Assembly: GCF_014649815.1 (NCBI RefSeq)
Contig: NZ_BMTT01000002.1
Span: forward strand, 434,001 to 498,000
Reading direction: 5' to 3'
Source: Streptomyces mutabilis
Lineage (GTDB): Bacteria > Actinomycetota > Actinomycetes > Streptomycetales > Streptomycetaceae
DNA: 64,000 nt
Below, piece by piece: positions 51,346 through 62,170 of this stretch (within the stretch, counting starts at the first letter, position 1; each line of letters starts with the position of its first letter). Both the position numbers and the translations under genes were made by a program. A model generated the notes under the pieces. It had not been told where the DNA came from, searched no databases, and saw only the letters and a program-made list of their open reading frames with translations.

Positions 51346-52314
51346 TTACTGGATCACCACCTTGACGATGCCGGTGAGGGCGATCTGGGCGAGGGAGAGC
51401 GGGACGAGGAGGGTCCAGGAGAGCCTCTGGAGCTGGTCCTCGCGCAGGCGCGGGTAGGTCACGCGCAGCCAGATCACCACGAAGGCGAGGACGGCCGTCT
51501 TCAGCAGGGTCCACACCCAGCCGAGGCCGTCGGCGCCCCGGGGGCCGTGCCAGCCGCCCAGGAAGAGGACGGTGGTCAGGCCGCACAGAACGACGATTCC
51601 GGCGTACTCGGCGAGGAGGAACAGGGCGAAGCGCAGGCCGGTGTACTCGGTGTAGGCGCCGAAGATGATCTCCGAGTCGGCGACCGGCATGTCGAACGGC
51701 GGGCGTTGGAGTTCCGCCAGCCCGGCGACGAAGAAGACGATCGCGCCCACGATCTGCCAGGGCAGCCACCACCACTCGAAGGCGTCGAGGATGCCGACGA
51801 GCGAGACGGTACCGGCCGCCATGGCAACCGAGGCCGCGGTGAGCAGCATCGGGAGTTCGTAGGCGAGGAGTTGGGCGGCGGTGCGCAGGCCGCCGAGGAG
51901 GGAGAACTTGTTGGCGGAGGCCCAGCCCGCCATGAGCGAGCCGAGGACGCCCACGCCCATGACGGCGAGTACGAAGAAGATGCCTGCGTCGACGACCTGG
52001 CCGACCGCGCCCTCTCCGGGGCCGATCGGGATGGCCAGGAGAACGAGGAGGTACGGCAGCAGGGCCACGGCGGGGGCGAGTTGGAAGATGCGGCGGTCCG
52101 CGTCGGCCGGGACCACGTCCTCCTTCTGCGCGAACTTCACGCCGTCGGCGACGAGCTGGGCCCAGCCGTGGAAGCCGCCGGCGTACATCGGGCCGAGGCG
52201 GCCCTGCATGTGGGCCATCACCTTGTGCTCGGTCTGGCCGACGATCAGGGGGAAGGCGAGGAAGACGGCGAAGACGATCAGGAGGCGCAGGGTGACGTCT
52301 AGTACGTCGTTCAC
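51346..52314 (-). CDS. nuoH: NADH-quinone oxidoreductase subunit H
   Basis: Membrane subunit that forms the quinone channel with NuoB and NuoD, 322 aa, eight helices. The first cytoplasmic loop is [18 protein letters not shown], containing the conserved Gln-Arg-Gly-Pro. The third loop reads [20 protein letters not shown], against the usual PFDLPEAESEL, so one acidic residue is changed to Ala. GTG start at 52314 with AGGAGG six bases upstream, overlapping nuoC by 3-4 bp. Confidence 0.95.
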   Translation of the reverse strand: MNDVLDVTLRLLIVFAVFLAFPLIVGQTEHKVMAHMQGRLGPMYAGGFHGWAQLVADGVKFAQKEDVVPADADRRIFQLAPAVALLPYLLVLLAIPIGPGEGAVGQVVDAGIFFVLAVMGVGVLGSLMAGWASANKFSLLGGLRTAAQLLAYELPMLLTAASVAMAAGTVSLVGILDAFEWWWLPWQIVGAIVFFVAGLAELQRPPFDMPVADSEIIFGAYTEYTGLRFALFLLAEYAGIVVLCGLTTVLFLGGWHGPRGADGLGWVWTLLKTAVLAFVVIWLRVTYPRLREDQLQRLSWTLLVPLSLAQIALTGIVKVVIQ

Positions 52315-53564
52315 TGCGGGCCTCCTGGGGGAGTCGGGCGGTTCTGGCTCCGGTGCTGGTTCTGGTTCCGGCCCTGGTTCTGGTTCTGGTCCTCGTCGTT
52401 CTCCGGGTCCTGGGGATCGTCGGAGTTCCGCGGCTCGTCCGAGGTGTTGGGCTCGTCCGAGGAGCTGTCCGGTTGCCGTTCCGCGCCGTCGCCCGGCTCG
52501 GGCTCGGCACCGTCGAAGGCGGGGCGGGCGTGGTGCCACGGGGCGTCCGGGCTGCGTGGGGTCGCGGGGGCCGTCGGCTTCGGGGCGGGGGCCGGTGCCT
52601 CGGGACCCGGGGACGTGCCCGTGGGGTCGTCGGTGGGGCCGGGGGCCTGCGTGTCCGTGTCCGGCGTACGGGCGTCGGAGGCCGCTCGCTGCGACGCCGA
52701 GCCCTCACCGGCGGTACGCGCGCGTCGCGTCGGGGTGGCCGGCCCGGCGGCCGCCTGCCCGGTTCCCGAACGCGCGTCGGTCTCCGGGGCGGGCTCGGCT
52801 TCCGGCACGCCCGTCCGCTGGGAGGCGGAACCCTCGCTCGCGCTGCGCGCCCGCCGGGGCGCCGGTGCGGCCTGACTGGCCGAGCCCTCCGCCGCCGTAC
52901 GGGCACGGCGGACCGGGCGGTCACCCGCCGCGCGGGCCGGACGCTCCCCCGCCGCACGTCCCGCTCCCCGTGCGGGGCGGGCCGGAGCGGGAGGCAGCTG
53001 GCCCTTCAGCGGGCCCCACTCGTTGGGATCGGGGACGCCCGGCGGCAGCATCTGCCGGCGACGCGGACCGCCGTGGTCCGACTCACCGGGCTCCTTGGCC
53101 CCCGGCCAGGCCTTCGCGACGCGGGCGGCGAGGACGAAGTCCTTCCGCAGTGGATGGCCTTCGAAGCTCTCGGGCAGGAGCAGGTGGTCCAGCGCGGGAT
53201 GGTCCTCGAAGGCGACACCGAACATCTCGTGGGTCTCGCGTTCGTGCCAGGCCGCGCCCGCGTAGACCGTGACGGCACTGGGCAGGACCGGGGACCCGTG
53301 CGGGACCGTCGTGCGCAGCAGCAGCCGGCGTACGGGTCCCAGCGCCACCACGTGAGCCGCGACGAGGAAGCCCGTGCCCGGTTCGTCGACCGCGCTCAGC
53401 CAGTCGAAGTAGGTGCAGCCCAGCCGGTCCCGCGCGGTCTCCAGCGCGGAGATCCAGGTCGCCGGCGGCACGTCCACGGTCAGGACGTCGTACGACTCCT
53501 CGGCCGTGGCCTGTGTGCCGAAGAGTTCCGTGGCGTCGGCGGGCAGCCAGCCGACGGCGGTCAT
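52311..53564 (-). CDS. nuoC: NADH-quinone oxidoreductase subunit C with large disordered C-terminus
   Basis: A 417-aa protein. Only residues 1-175 are the 30-kDa NuoC domain, with the signature [19 protein letters not shown] and HPLRKDF. There is no NuoD part, although fused NuoCD is common elsewhere. Residues 185-417 are a low-complexity tail. It contains three EGSASQ repeats (226-231, 244-249, 287-292), each after an Arg-Arg-Ala-Arg stretch, then Pro/Asp-rich sequence and an Asn/Gln-rich end ([15 protein letters not shown]). The ATG at 53564 overlaps nuoB by 3 bp. Confidence 0.9.
   Translation of the reverse strand: MTAVGWLPADATELFGTQATAEESYDVLTVDVPPATWISALETARDRLGCTYFDWLSAVDEPGTGFLVAAHVVALGPVRRLLLRTTVPHGSPVLPSAVTVYAGAAWHERETHEMFGVAFEDHPALDHLLLPESFEGHPLRKDFVLAARVAKAWPGAKEPGESDHGGPRRRQMLPPGVPDPNEWGPLKGQLPPAPARPARGAGRAAGERPARAAGDRPVRRARTAAEGSASQAAPAPRRARSASEGSASQRTGVPEAEPAPETDARSGTGQAAAGPATPTRRARTAGEGSASQRAASDARTPDTDTQAPGPTDDPTGTSPGPEAPAPAPKPTAPATPRSPDAPWHHARPAFDGAEPEPGDGAERQPDSSSDEPNTSDEPRNSDDPQDPENDEDQNQNQGRNQNQHRSQNRPTPPGGPQ
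52341..52390. repeat. Simple repeat (GGTTCT-like) in the nuoC 3' end
   Basis: Eight or so imperfect copies of the hexamer ggttct/ggctcc encode the Gln/Asn/Arg-rich end of the NuoC tail. Such a tract can change length by slippage while keeping the frame, because the unit is six bases. Confidence 0.7.
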
Positions 53565-54220
53565 CGGGCCTCCCTCGAGTCCGAACCGGTTCCCGTGCCC
53601 GTGCCCGTACCGGCGTCCGACCCCGGCGGCCGTACCAGGCCGCTCTGCAGCGCGGCCGCCGACGGCCGGTGCGACGTGCCGTACCGCTCTCCCAGTGACT
53701 CCCGCGCGATCTTCTCCTGGAGCTTGAGGATGCCCTGGAGCAGCGCCTCGGGGCGGGGCGGACACCCGGGGACGTAGACGTCGACGGGGATGATCTGGTC
53801 GACGCCCTTCGTCACTGAGTAGGAGTCCCAGTAAGGGCCGCCGCAGTTGGAGCAGGCGCCGAAGGAGATGACGTACTTCGGCTCGGGCATCTGCTCGTAC
53901 AGGCGCTTGACGGCCGGCGCCATCTTGTCGGTCACCGTGCCGGACACCACCATCAGGTCGGCCTGGCGGGGGCCCGGCGCGAAGGGGATGACGCCGAGCC
54001 GGATGAAGTCGTGGCGGGCCATCGACGCGGCGATGAACTCGATGGCGCAGCAGGCGAGGCCGAAGTTGAAGACCCAGAGTGAGTACCGGCGGCCCCAGTT
54101 CAGGACGACCTTCATCGGCTCGGGGGCGAGGCGTGCGAGGGCGCCGAGCCGCTTGGGCTCGGGGAGCAGCACGAGCTCAGCAGCGTTCCCGGCGGGATTC
54201 TCGGCAGGGTTCACGTCCAC
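53561..54220 (-). CDS. nuoB: NADH-quinone oxidoreductase subunit B
   Basis: Carries the terminal N2 4Fe-4S cluster, 219 aa. All four ligands are present: the Cys57-Cys58 pair (GLACCAIEF), Cys123 in [11 protein letters not shown] and Cys153 in VPGCPPRPE. After the core a short tail has a (Gly-Thr)4 repeat before SDSREAR. GTG start at 54220; the GTG at 54214 overlaps the nuoA stop as GTGA and is equally possible. The intact cluster indicates that electrons can reach the quinone-side site. Confidence 0.94.
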   Translation of the reverse strand: MDVNPAENPAGNAAELVLLPEPKRLGALARLAPEPMKVVLNWGRRYSLWVFNFGLACCAIEFIAASMARHDFIRLGVIPFAPGPRQADLMVVSGTVTDKMAPAVKRLYEQMPEPKYVISFGACSNCGGPYWDSYSVTKGVDQIIPVDVYVPGCPPRPEALLQGILKLQEKIARESLGERYGTSHRPSAAALQSGLVRPPGSDAGTGTGTGTGSDSREAR

Positions 54221-54702
54221 GACAGGACGCCCTTCTTGTATGCGTAGAGCAGGCCCACGGCGAGGAAGCCGAGGAAGACGAACATCTCCACGAGGGTTGT
54301 CGCTCCGTAACCAGGATCGGCGAAGACCGTCGCCCAGGGGAAGAGGAAGATCGAGTCGACTGCGAAGATGACGTAGAGGAACGCGTATACGTAGTAGCGG
54401 ACCTGGGTGTGGGCCCAGCCTTCGCCGACGGGATCGACGCCGCACTCGTACGTCAGCAGCTTCTCGGGCGTAGGGACCATGGGCCGCAGCAGGCGCCCGG
54501 CTCCGAAGGCGACGGCTACGAAGAGTACGCCGACGACGGCGAGCAGCCCGACGACCGAGTAGGACTGGAAGTAGTCCACCGCGAGGCCGACGGTCGCGTC
54601 GGCGGCGGTGGTGGTGGCGGTGGTGTGGGCGGCGGTGGCGTGGATGGCGGTCTCCACGGGCACATCGCCGGCGGTCACGGCACCGGCGGTCGGTTCCGGC
54701 AC
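54211..54702 (-). CDS. nuoA: NADH-quinone oxidoreductase subunit A
   Basis: Small membrane subunit, 163 aa if it begins at the GTG at 54702 ([15 protein letters not shown]), which has GAGG seven bases upstream. The family motif [20 protein letters not shown] is present, and three helices are visible. In helix 2 the usual FDVE acidic pair reads FAVD ([14 protein letters not shown]), so the conserved Asp is Ala and the Glu is Asp. The N-terminal 45 residues are Ala/Thr/His-rich and unusual. It is the first gene of the operon, divergent from the twin kinases. Confidence 0.88.
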   Translation of the reverse strand: MPEPTAGAVTAGDVPVETAIHATAAHTTATTTAADATVGLAVDYFQSYSVVGLLAVVGVLFVAVAFGAGRLLRPMVPTPEKLLTYECGVDPVGEGWAHTQVRYYVYAFLYVIFAVDSIFLFPWATVFADPGYGATTLVEMFVFLGFLAVGLLYAYKKGVLSWT

Positions 54703-54916
54703 GTCCGTCCTCGCTCCCTGCGCTTCCCGCGCTCCCGGTCGTGAACGCCGCTGTTCGACGATCTGTACGCACGGGAGTCTAGGCCCTGATAAAGAGACGG
54801 TAAGCAGCCCGTCACACCTTGGGACACGGGGTGACTCCGGGGGTGGGGTTTTCCTCAGTGCATCCTGGCGGTCCACCTCATGGCGCGGCGTAGCGCCGCA
54901 CGGCACGCTGACTCGT

Positions 54917-56155
54917 ATGACCGAACGCCTCTCGACAACGACCCCGCGCGGGACCGCCGCCACCGCGGCCGGTGACCGCCCGCCGCCGGCCCGTTTCGCC
55001 TACGACCGGCACACCTGGATGGAGATCGCCCACCTGCTGGCGAACTTCCCGGCGTCACTGCTCGGGTTCGTCTACGTCGTGACGACGCTCTCCATCGGGG
55101 TCGGGTTGACGGTCACGGTGATCGGGTTCCCGCTGCTGGCCGCGGGGCTGATGGGTGCGCGGCAGCTGGGCAAGCTGGAGCGGGTTCGGGCCCGGGCCCT
55201 GCTCGGGGTGCGGGTGGACGAGCCGAGCCGGCTGCCGATACGCGGCGGGGGCGGGTTCTTCCCCCAGTTGTGGATGGCGCTGAAGGACCCGGTGGGCTGG
55301 CGCACCGTCCTCTACGACTTCATACGGCTGCCCTGGGGCATTCTGACCTTCGTCGTCACGCTGACGTCACTGTTCGTGCTGTGGCCGGTGCTGCCGTTCA
55401 TCGCGCGGGGCCTGGCCAACGCGGACCGGGCGATGGTGCGCGGGCTGCTGTCCCCCTCCGACGAGCTGGAGCGGCGGATCGCCGAGCTGGAGTCGGACCG
55501 GGGGATCGTGGTGGACACGGCCGCGGCCGATCTGCGGCGCATCGAGCGCGACCTGCACGACGGGGCCCAGGCCCGCCTGGTCAACCTGGCCATGGGGCTG
55601 GGCCTGGCGAAGGAGAAGCTGCTGGAGGATCCCGACGCGGCGGCGGCCATGGTCGACGAGGCGCACGGCGAGGTGAAGCTGGCCCTGCAGGAGCTGCGGG
55701 ATCTGGCACGCGGCATCCACCCCGCGGTCCTGACCGACCGCGGCCTGGACGCGGCGCTCTCCTCGGTCGCCTCACGCTGCACCGTGCCGGTCGGGGTGAC
55801 CGTCGACCTCTCGGAGCGCCCTGCCGCGGCCATCGAGGGCATCGCCTACTTCACCGTCTCGGAACTGCTGCAGAACGTCAGCAAGCACAGTCGGGCGAAG
55901 TCCGCCTCCGTGGAGGTGTGGCGGTCCTCGGACCGGCTGCTCATACAGGTGGGCGACGACGGCCGCGGGGGCGCACGCCTCGACGGCGGTACGGGGATGA
56001 AAGGCCTGGCCGACCGGCTGACCTCGGTCGACGGTCTCTTCGTCGTCGACTCGCCGGAGGGCGGCCCGACGACGGTCACCGCCGAGCTGCCGTGGCGCGA
56101 CCGCACCGACGTCGACACCACCGCGCGCGCTTCCGGCGCCGTCCGCAGGCTCTGA
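54917..56155 (+). CDS. Sensor histidine kinase, DesK/HisKA_3 type (first of pair)
   Basis: A 412-aa membrane kinase. An N-terminal sensor with helices at about residues 40-85 and 130-165 is followed by the phospho-His in RRIERDLHDGAQARL (His214). The ATPase domain has the N-box SELLQNVSKHS and G-boxes DDGRGG and GGTGMKGLADR. The ATG at 54917 (MTERLSTTTPRG) is divergent from nuoA. The kinase core is almost identical to that of the next gene, while the sensor differs. The regulator at 58144 is the obvious partner of both. Confidence 0.93.
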   Translation: MTERLSTTTPRGTAATAAGDRPPPARFAYDRHTWMEIAHLLANFPASLLGFVYVVTTLSIGVGLTVTVIGFPLLAAGLMGARQLGKLERVRARALLGVRVDEPSRLPIRGGGGFFPQLWMALKDPVGWRTVLYDFIRLPWGILTFVVTLTSLFVLWPVLPFIARGLANADRAMVRGLLSPSDELERRIAELESDRGIVVDTAAADLRRIERDLHDGAQARLVNLAMGLGLAKEKLLEDPDAAAAMVDEAHGEVKLALQELRDLARGIHPAVLTDRGLDAALSSVASRCTVPVGVTVDLSERPAAAIEGIAYFTVSELLQNVSKHSRAKSASVEVWRSSDRLLIQVGDDGRGGARLDGGTGMKGLADRLTSVDGLFVVDSPEGGPTTVTAELPWRDRTDVDTTARASGAVRRL

Positions 56156-56302
56156 AGGAGCGCGGCAGGGCCGGCACGCGCTCCGGAGGTGGGGAAAACC
56201 CCCCTTTCGAGACGCCGACGGGCTCCATGGCCCGGGGGCGTGCGGTCGAGGAGGGTGGAGTTACGACAGCACAGCCCTAGGACGAGGAGAAGGACGGCAC
56301 CG

Positions 56303-57673
56303 ATGGCCACGGATTACGGACACAGTTACGGGTTCGGGAGCGGGTCCGGCTTTCCCGAGGACACCGCCGAGCGGCGCCGCCGGCTGCCGGCGGGGCTGCG
56401 GGCGCCGTTCGAGGCGCGCAGCTGGCGGGAGTTCGGCTATGTGCTGTTGAGCCTGCCGATCGGCATACTCCTCTTCACCTACGCCGTCACGATGGTGTCG
56501 CTGGGGGCGGGCCTGTTGGTGACGTTCCTTGGGGTGCCGGTGCTGGCGGCGGCGCTCGCCGGCTGCCGGGGGTTCGGCGCGATGGAGCGGGCGCGGGCCC
56601 GTGCCCTGCTGGGGCTGCGGGTGTCCGACCCGGAGCCGCTGCGGATGAAGAAGCAGGGCGCGATGGGTCGGATGGGGGCCGTCCTGAAGAGCGGCGCGTC
56701 CTGGCGGAGCCTGCTGTACGCGGTGCTGCAGTTCCCGTGGTCGGTGTTCTCGTTCGTCGTCGCCGTGAACGTCTGGGCGTTCGGGTGGGCCATGCTGACG
56801 TACCCGTTGTGGTTCTGGGTGTTCCCGATGTACGCCGGTCAGGACGGGCTCCAGCTCTACGGTGACGAGACGCACCGGATCTACCTGGACAACCCGTTCG
56901 AAATCACCATGACCGCGCTGGTCGGCCTGCTGTTCACGCTGGCGACGCCGTGGATCGTCCGGGCACTGACGATGGTGGACCGGGTGATGGTGCACGGGCT
57001 GCTCGGACCGTCGCGGCTGGCCACTCGGGTGGTCGAGCTGGAATCGGACCGCGGGGTCGTGGTCGACACGGCCGCGGCCGACCTGCGGCGCATCGAGCGC
57101 GACCTGCACGACGGGGCCCAGGCCCGCCTGGTCAGCCTGGCCATGGATCTAGGACTGGCCAAGGAGAAGCTGAAGGAGGACCCGCGGGCGGCGGCCGTCA
57201 TGGTGGACGAGGCGCACGGAGAGGTGAAGACGGCGCTCCAGGAGCTGCGGGATCTGGCCCGGGGCATCCACCCCGCGGTTCTGACCGACCGCGGCCTCGA
57301 CGCGGCGCTCTCCTCGGTCGCCTCGCGCTGCACCGTTCCGGTGCGGGTGGAGGTGGACCTGACGGAGCGACCGGCGTCGGCGATCGAGGGCATCGCCTAC
57401 TTCACCGTCTCGGAACTGCTGCAGAACGTCAGCAAGCACGCGCGGGCCACGGCGGCTTTCGTCGAGGTCTGGCGCGTGGAGAACCGGTTGATGCTCCAGG
57501 TCGTGGACAACGGCGTGGGCGGCGCGGACGTTTCGGCCGGCTCGGGGCTGGCCGGCCTGGCGGAACGGCTCGACGCCGTGGACGGAATCCTCGTGGTGGA
57601 CTCGCCGGCCGGAGGCCCGACACGGGTGACGGCGGAACTGCCGTGGCGGAGCGAGCCGGTGACCGGCCACTGA
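56303..57673 (+). CDS. Sensor histidine kinase, DesK/HisKA_3 type (second of pair)
   Basis: A 456-aa paralogue of the preceding kinase. The phospho-His motif RRIERDLHDGAQARL is identical. The sensor is longer, with a loop rich in aromatic residues (VNVWAFGWAMLTYPLWFWV and MYAGQDGLQLYGDETHRIYL) between helices, so it should sense something different. The ATPase core has DNGVGG and GSGLAGLAERL. The ATG at 56303 follows the first kinase by 147 bp on the same strand. Confidence 0.93.
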   Translation: MATDYGHSYGFGSGSGFPEDTAERRRRLPAGLRAPFEARSWREFGYVLLSLPIGILLFTYAVTMVSLGAGLLVTFLGVPVLAAALAGCRGFGAMERARARALLGLRVSDPEPLRMKKQGAMGRMGAVLKSGASWRSLLYAVLQFPWSVFSFVVAVNVWAFGWAMLTYPLWFWVFPMYAGQDGLQLYGDETHRIYLDNPFEITMTALVGLLFTLATPWIVRALTMVDRVMVHGLLGPSRLATRVVELESDRGVVVDTAAADLRRIERDLHDGAQARLVSLAMDLGLAKEKLKEDPRAAAVMVDEAHGEVKTALQELRDLARGIHPAVLTDRGLDAALSSVASRCTVPVRVEVDLTERPASAIEGIAYFTVSELLQNVSKHARATAAFVEVWRVENRLMLQVVDNGVGGADVSAGSGLAGLAERLDAVDGILVVDSPAGGPTRVTAELPWRSEPVTGH

Positions 57674-57724
57674 GTCGAGCCGGTGGCCGGCCGCTGGAAC
57701 GAGCCAGTGGCCGGCCACCGGAAC
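57653..57724 (+). repeat. Three 24-bp tandem repeats at the kinase 3' end
   Basis: Units start at 57653, 57677 and 57701, each beginning GAGCC(G/A)GTG(A/G)CCGGCC. The first unit contains the stop codon of the second kinase. A further pair of cgcacgtgccgggcggggc copies follows near 57734-57771. The rest of the 470-bp spacer to the regulator shows only the hairpin at 57892-57924. Confidence 0.8.
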
Positions 57725-57891
57725 GCCCCGCGTCGCACGTGCCGGGCGGGGCCGCACGTGCCGGGCGGGGCCGGGCGGTGCGGTGCGGGCGGATGCCGTA
57801 TCGGTTGGTCGCCCGCGCTTTCCCGGCATCGGCTGGTCGCCCTCTTCGGCCCCTTTCGCTCCCGACCGACCCGGCCCTCGCCGGTTCTCCC

Positions 57892-57924
57892 CCTCCCTGA
57901 CCGGGCCGGGTCCGGTCAGGGAGG
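57892..57924 (+). terminator. Terminator between the kinases and the regulator
   Basis: Perfect 13-bp arms cctccctgaccgg and ccggtcagggagg with a 7-base loop, 219 bp past the second kinase stop. It implies that the regulator has its own promoter. Confidence 0.75.
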
Positions 57925-58143
57925 AGGAGAAAGTCCCGGACGACATGATCGGAAACCGGCCGCCGGGCAGCCGGACCGGGCCTACCGTCCGTGCTTCCCG
58001 GCCTCTTCCCGTTGCTCGAACGCATTCGGCCTCCGATGCTGGAATGCTGGTCCCCTCACACGGACGGGTTGGTGGACGCGGCATGGGCCGCGCGGGCCGT
58101 GCGGTGGACGGGCTGTGGGGGGCCGAGAATCGTGGAGGACAGG

Positions 58144-58803
58144 GTGCGGGTGGTCATCGCCGAGGATTCAGTGCTGCTCAGAGAGGGGCTGACCCGGTTG
58201 CTGACCGACCGGGGGCACGAGGTTGTGGCCGGCGTCGGCGACGGTGACGCATTGATCAAGGTCATCACCGAGCTGGACGCGCAGGGCGAGCTGCCGGACG
58301 TCGTGGTGGCGGACGTACGGATGCCGCCGACACACACCGACGAGGGCGTGCGCGCCTCGGTCCAGCTGCGCAAGGCACACCCCGGTCTCGGCGTGCTGGT
58401 GCTGTCCCAGTACGTGGAGGAGCGCTACGCCACGGAGCTGCTGGCCGGTTCCAGCCGGGGCGTCGGCTATCTGCTCAAGGACCGGGTGGCCGAGGTGCGG
58501 GAATTCGTGGACGCCGTGGTGCGGGTGGCCGGGGGCGGTACGGCTCTGGACCCGGAGGTAGTCGCGCAGTTGCTCGGGCGCAGCCGCAAGCAGGACGTGC
58601 TCGCCGGGCTCACCCCGCGGGAGCGGGAGGTCCTGGGGCTCATGGCCGAGGGCCGGACGAACTCGGCGATCGCAAGGCAGCTGGTGGTGAGCGACGGGGC
58701 GGTGGAGAAGCACGTCAGCAACATCTTCCTGAAGCTGGGGCTGTCCCCGAGCGACGGTGATCACCGGCGGGTGCTCGCCGTCCTCACGTATCTCAATTCC
58801 TGA
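58144..58803 (+). CDS. NarL/FixJ-family response regulator
   Basis: A 219-aa regulator paired with the two upstream kinases. The acidic pocket is IAEDS, the phospho-acceptor is Asp57 in VVADVRMPP, the switch Lys is in YLLKDR, and the LuxR-type HTH is LTPREREVLGLMAEGRTN. I place the start at the GTG at 58144 because GGAGG lies six bases upstream; the GTG at 58132 has no site. It closely resembles the regulator at 39-695, so the two systems are paralogous. Likely targets are the neighbouring nuo and kor operons (inference from position only). Confidence 0.92.
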   Translation: MRVVIAEDSVLLREGLTRLLTDRGHEVVAGVGDGDALIKVITELDAQGELPDVVVADVRMPPTHTDEGVRASVQLRKAHPGLGVLVLSQYVEERYATELLAGSSRGVGYLLKDRVAEVREFVDAVVRVAGGGTALDPEVVAQLLGRSRKQDVLAGLTPREREVLGLMAEGRTNSAIARQLVVSDGAVEKHVSNIFLKLGLSPSDGDHRRVLAVLTYLNS

Positions 58804-58828
58804 CACCGGCTGCCCACGCCCCGGAAGC

Positions 58829-58855
58829 ACCGGCCGGGCCGCCGACCCGGCCGGT
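58829..58855 (+). terminator. Terminator after the response regulator
   Basis: Perfect 10-bp arms accggccggg and cccggccggt with a 7-base loop, 26 bp past the stop. Confidence 0.75.
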
Positions 58856-59074
58856 CATCCGACGGAGAGAGAAACCGAAGCACGGGCCGGGAGCGTCCTC
58901 ACAGGCGCCGGGAGGCGGGAAAACCGTGTGATATCGGGGCGGGGGGCCATCTCGTGGTCGTGTCCATCATGCGAATGTCCACCGGAAGTGAAGCCCGGCG
59001 GACGTAGGGTTGATCCTGGGATGGTCGGTGGGAGACCACTGGCCGGACAGCCGCCTCGAGGGAGGTCCAGTTCA

Positions 59075-60995
59075 GTGACCAGCCAGGTCAGCAGCCCAGC
59101 GGAGCAGGCCGACGGAACCGTCGTAGGAGAGCAGCGCCAACCGGCCGGGGCGAAGGATGTCCGCCGGCTGAACCGGGTGATCATCCGGTTCGCGGGGGAC
59201 TCGGGTGACGGTATGCAGCTCACCGGTGACCGTTTCACCTCGGAGACCGCGTCGTTCGGCAATGACTTGTCGACGCTGCCGAACTTCCCGGCCGAGATCC
59301 GGGCGCCCGCCGGCACACTGCCGGGTGTCTCGTCCTTCCAGCTGCACTTCGCCGACCACGACATCCTCACCCCCGGTGACGCCCCCAACGTGCTGGTGGC
59401 GATGAACCCGGCGGCGCTGAAGGCGAACATCGGCGACATGCCGCGTGGGGCGGAGATCATCGTCAACACGGACGAGTTCACCAAGCGGGCCATGCAGAAG
59501 GTGGGATACGACACCTCACCGCTGGAGGACGGGTCCCTCGACGGTTACCACCTGCATCCGGTGCCGCTGACGACGCTGACCGTCGAGGCGCTCAAGGAGT
59601 TCGACCTCACCCGCAAGGAGGCCGAGCGCAGCAAGAACATGTTCGCGCTCGGGCTGCTGAGCTGGATGTACCACCGGCCCACGGAGGGCACGGAGAAGTT
59701 CCTGAAGTCGAAGTTCGCGAAGAAGCCGGACATCGCGGCGGCGAACATCGCCGCGTACCGGGCGGGCTGGAACTTCGGTGAGACCACGGAGGACTTCGCG
59801 GTCTCCTACGAGGTGGCTCCCGCGGCGAAGGCGTTCCCGCCGGGCACCTACCGCAACATCTCCGGGAACCTGGCCCTGGCCTACGGCCTGATCGCCGCCT
59901 CCCGCCAGGCCGACCTGCCGCTGTTCCTCGGCTCGTACCCGATCACGCCGGCGTCGGACATCCTGCACGAGCTGAGCCGGCACAAGAACTTCGGTGTGCG
60001 CACCTTCCAGGCCGAGGACGAGATCGCCGGGATCGGGGCGGCCCTGGGCGCGGCGTTCGGCGGTTCGCTGGCCGTGACGACGACGTCCGGTCCGGGTGTG
60101 GCGCTCAAGAGCGAGACGATCGGGCTCGCGGTCTCGCTGGAGCTGCCGCTGCTGGTCGTGGACATCCAGCGCGGCGGCCCGTCCACCGGCCTGCCCACCA
60201 AGACCGAGCAGGCCGACCTGCTGCAGGCGATGTACGGGCGCAACGGCGAGGCCCCGGTCCCGGTCGTCGCCCCCCGCACACCGGCCGACTGCTTCGACGC
60301 CGCCCTGGAGGCCGCGCGGATCGCGCTGACCTACCGCACCCCGGTCTTCCTGCTCTCCGACGGCTACCTGGCCAACGGCAGCGAGCCGTGGCGCATCCCG
60401 GAAACCGGCGAACTGCCGGACCTGACGGTGCAGTTCGCGCAAGGGCCGAACCACACCCTGGACGACGGCACCGAGGTCTTCTGGCCGTACAAGCGTGACC
60501 CGCACACCCTCGCCCGCCCCTGGGCCGTACCGGGCACGCCGGGCCTGGAACACCGGATCGGCGGCATCGAGAAGCAGGACGGCACCGGCAACATCTCCTA
60601 CGACCCGGCCAACCACGACTTCATGGTCCGCACCCGGCAGGCCAAGATCGACGGCATCACCGTCCCCGACATCGAGGTCGACGACCCGGACCGGGCGAAG
60701 ACCCTGGTGCTCGGCTGGGGATCCACCTACGGGCCGATCACCGCGGCCGTGCGCCGGCTGCGCGCGGCCGGGGAGGCGATCGCCCAGGCCCACCTGCGTC
60801 ACCTCAACCCCTTCCCGCACAACCTCGGCGACGTGCTCAAGAAGTACGACAAGGTGGTGGTCCCCGAGATGAACCTCGGACAGCTCGCCACCCTCGTCCG
60901 GGCGAAGTACCTGGTCGACGCCGAGTCGTACAACCAGGTCAACGGCATGCCGTTCAAGGCGGAACAGCTCGCCACCGTCCTGAAGGAGGCCATCG

Positions 60996-61003
<8 letters not shown>
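59075..61003 (+). CDS. korA: 2-oxoglutarate:ferredoxin oxidoreductase, alpha subunit (gamma-alpha fusion)
   Basis: A 642-aa subunit of the oxygen-tolerant KorAB enzyme that decarboxylates 2-oxoglutarate to succinyl-CoA while reducing ferredoxin. The N-terminal gamma domain (residues 35-220) starts NRVIIRFAGDSGDGMQLTG. The pyrimidine-binding alpha domain includes GSYPITPASDILHELSRH, the Glu-containing QAEDEIAGIGAALGAAF and TTTSGPGVALKSE. The third domain (TLVLGWGSTYGPI) completes it. GTG start at 59075 with GGAGGT eight bases upstream. It overlaps korB by 8 bp. Confidence 0.95.
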
Positions 61004-62054
<1,051 letters not shown>

Positions 62055-62078
62055 GGCTGAAGTCCGGCCGTGGTGCAC

Positions 62079-62127
62079 GGCGTACGGAAGGGGCCCGGGC
62101 GTTCTGCCCGGGCCCCTTCCGTACGCC
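62079..62127 (+). terminator. Long terminator after korAB
   Basis: A perfect 22-bp stem running from ggcgtacggaagg (62079) to ccttccgtacgcc (62127) with a GTTCT loop, 24 bp past the korB stop. It is the longest perfect hairpin in the window. Confidence 0.9.
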
Positions 62128-62153
62128 CCGATGGAGACCTGTGGGTTACGTGG

Positions 62154-62170
62154 AGGTAAGTACCTTACCT
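62154..62170 (+). promoter_or_regulatory. Palindromic operator upstream of the NmrA-like gene
   Basis: AGGTAAGTACCTTACCT is a perfect 7-3-7 inverted repeat, 76 bp before the ATG at 62247. A second partial palindrome, accact...agtggt, lies at 62200-62218. The GTAAGT/ACTTAC-type core resembles sites of HxlR-family redox regulators that control quinone reductase-like NmrA genes. No regulator gene is next to it in this window. Confidence 0.55.

Noticed and set aside
54811-54835. An inverted repeat gtcacacc...ggggtgac between nuoA and the first kinase
   Set aside because: The arms mismatch in the middle and there is no second copy, so it does not support an operator call.
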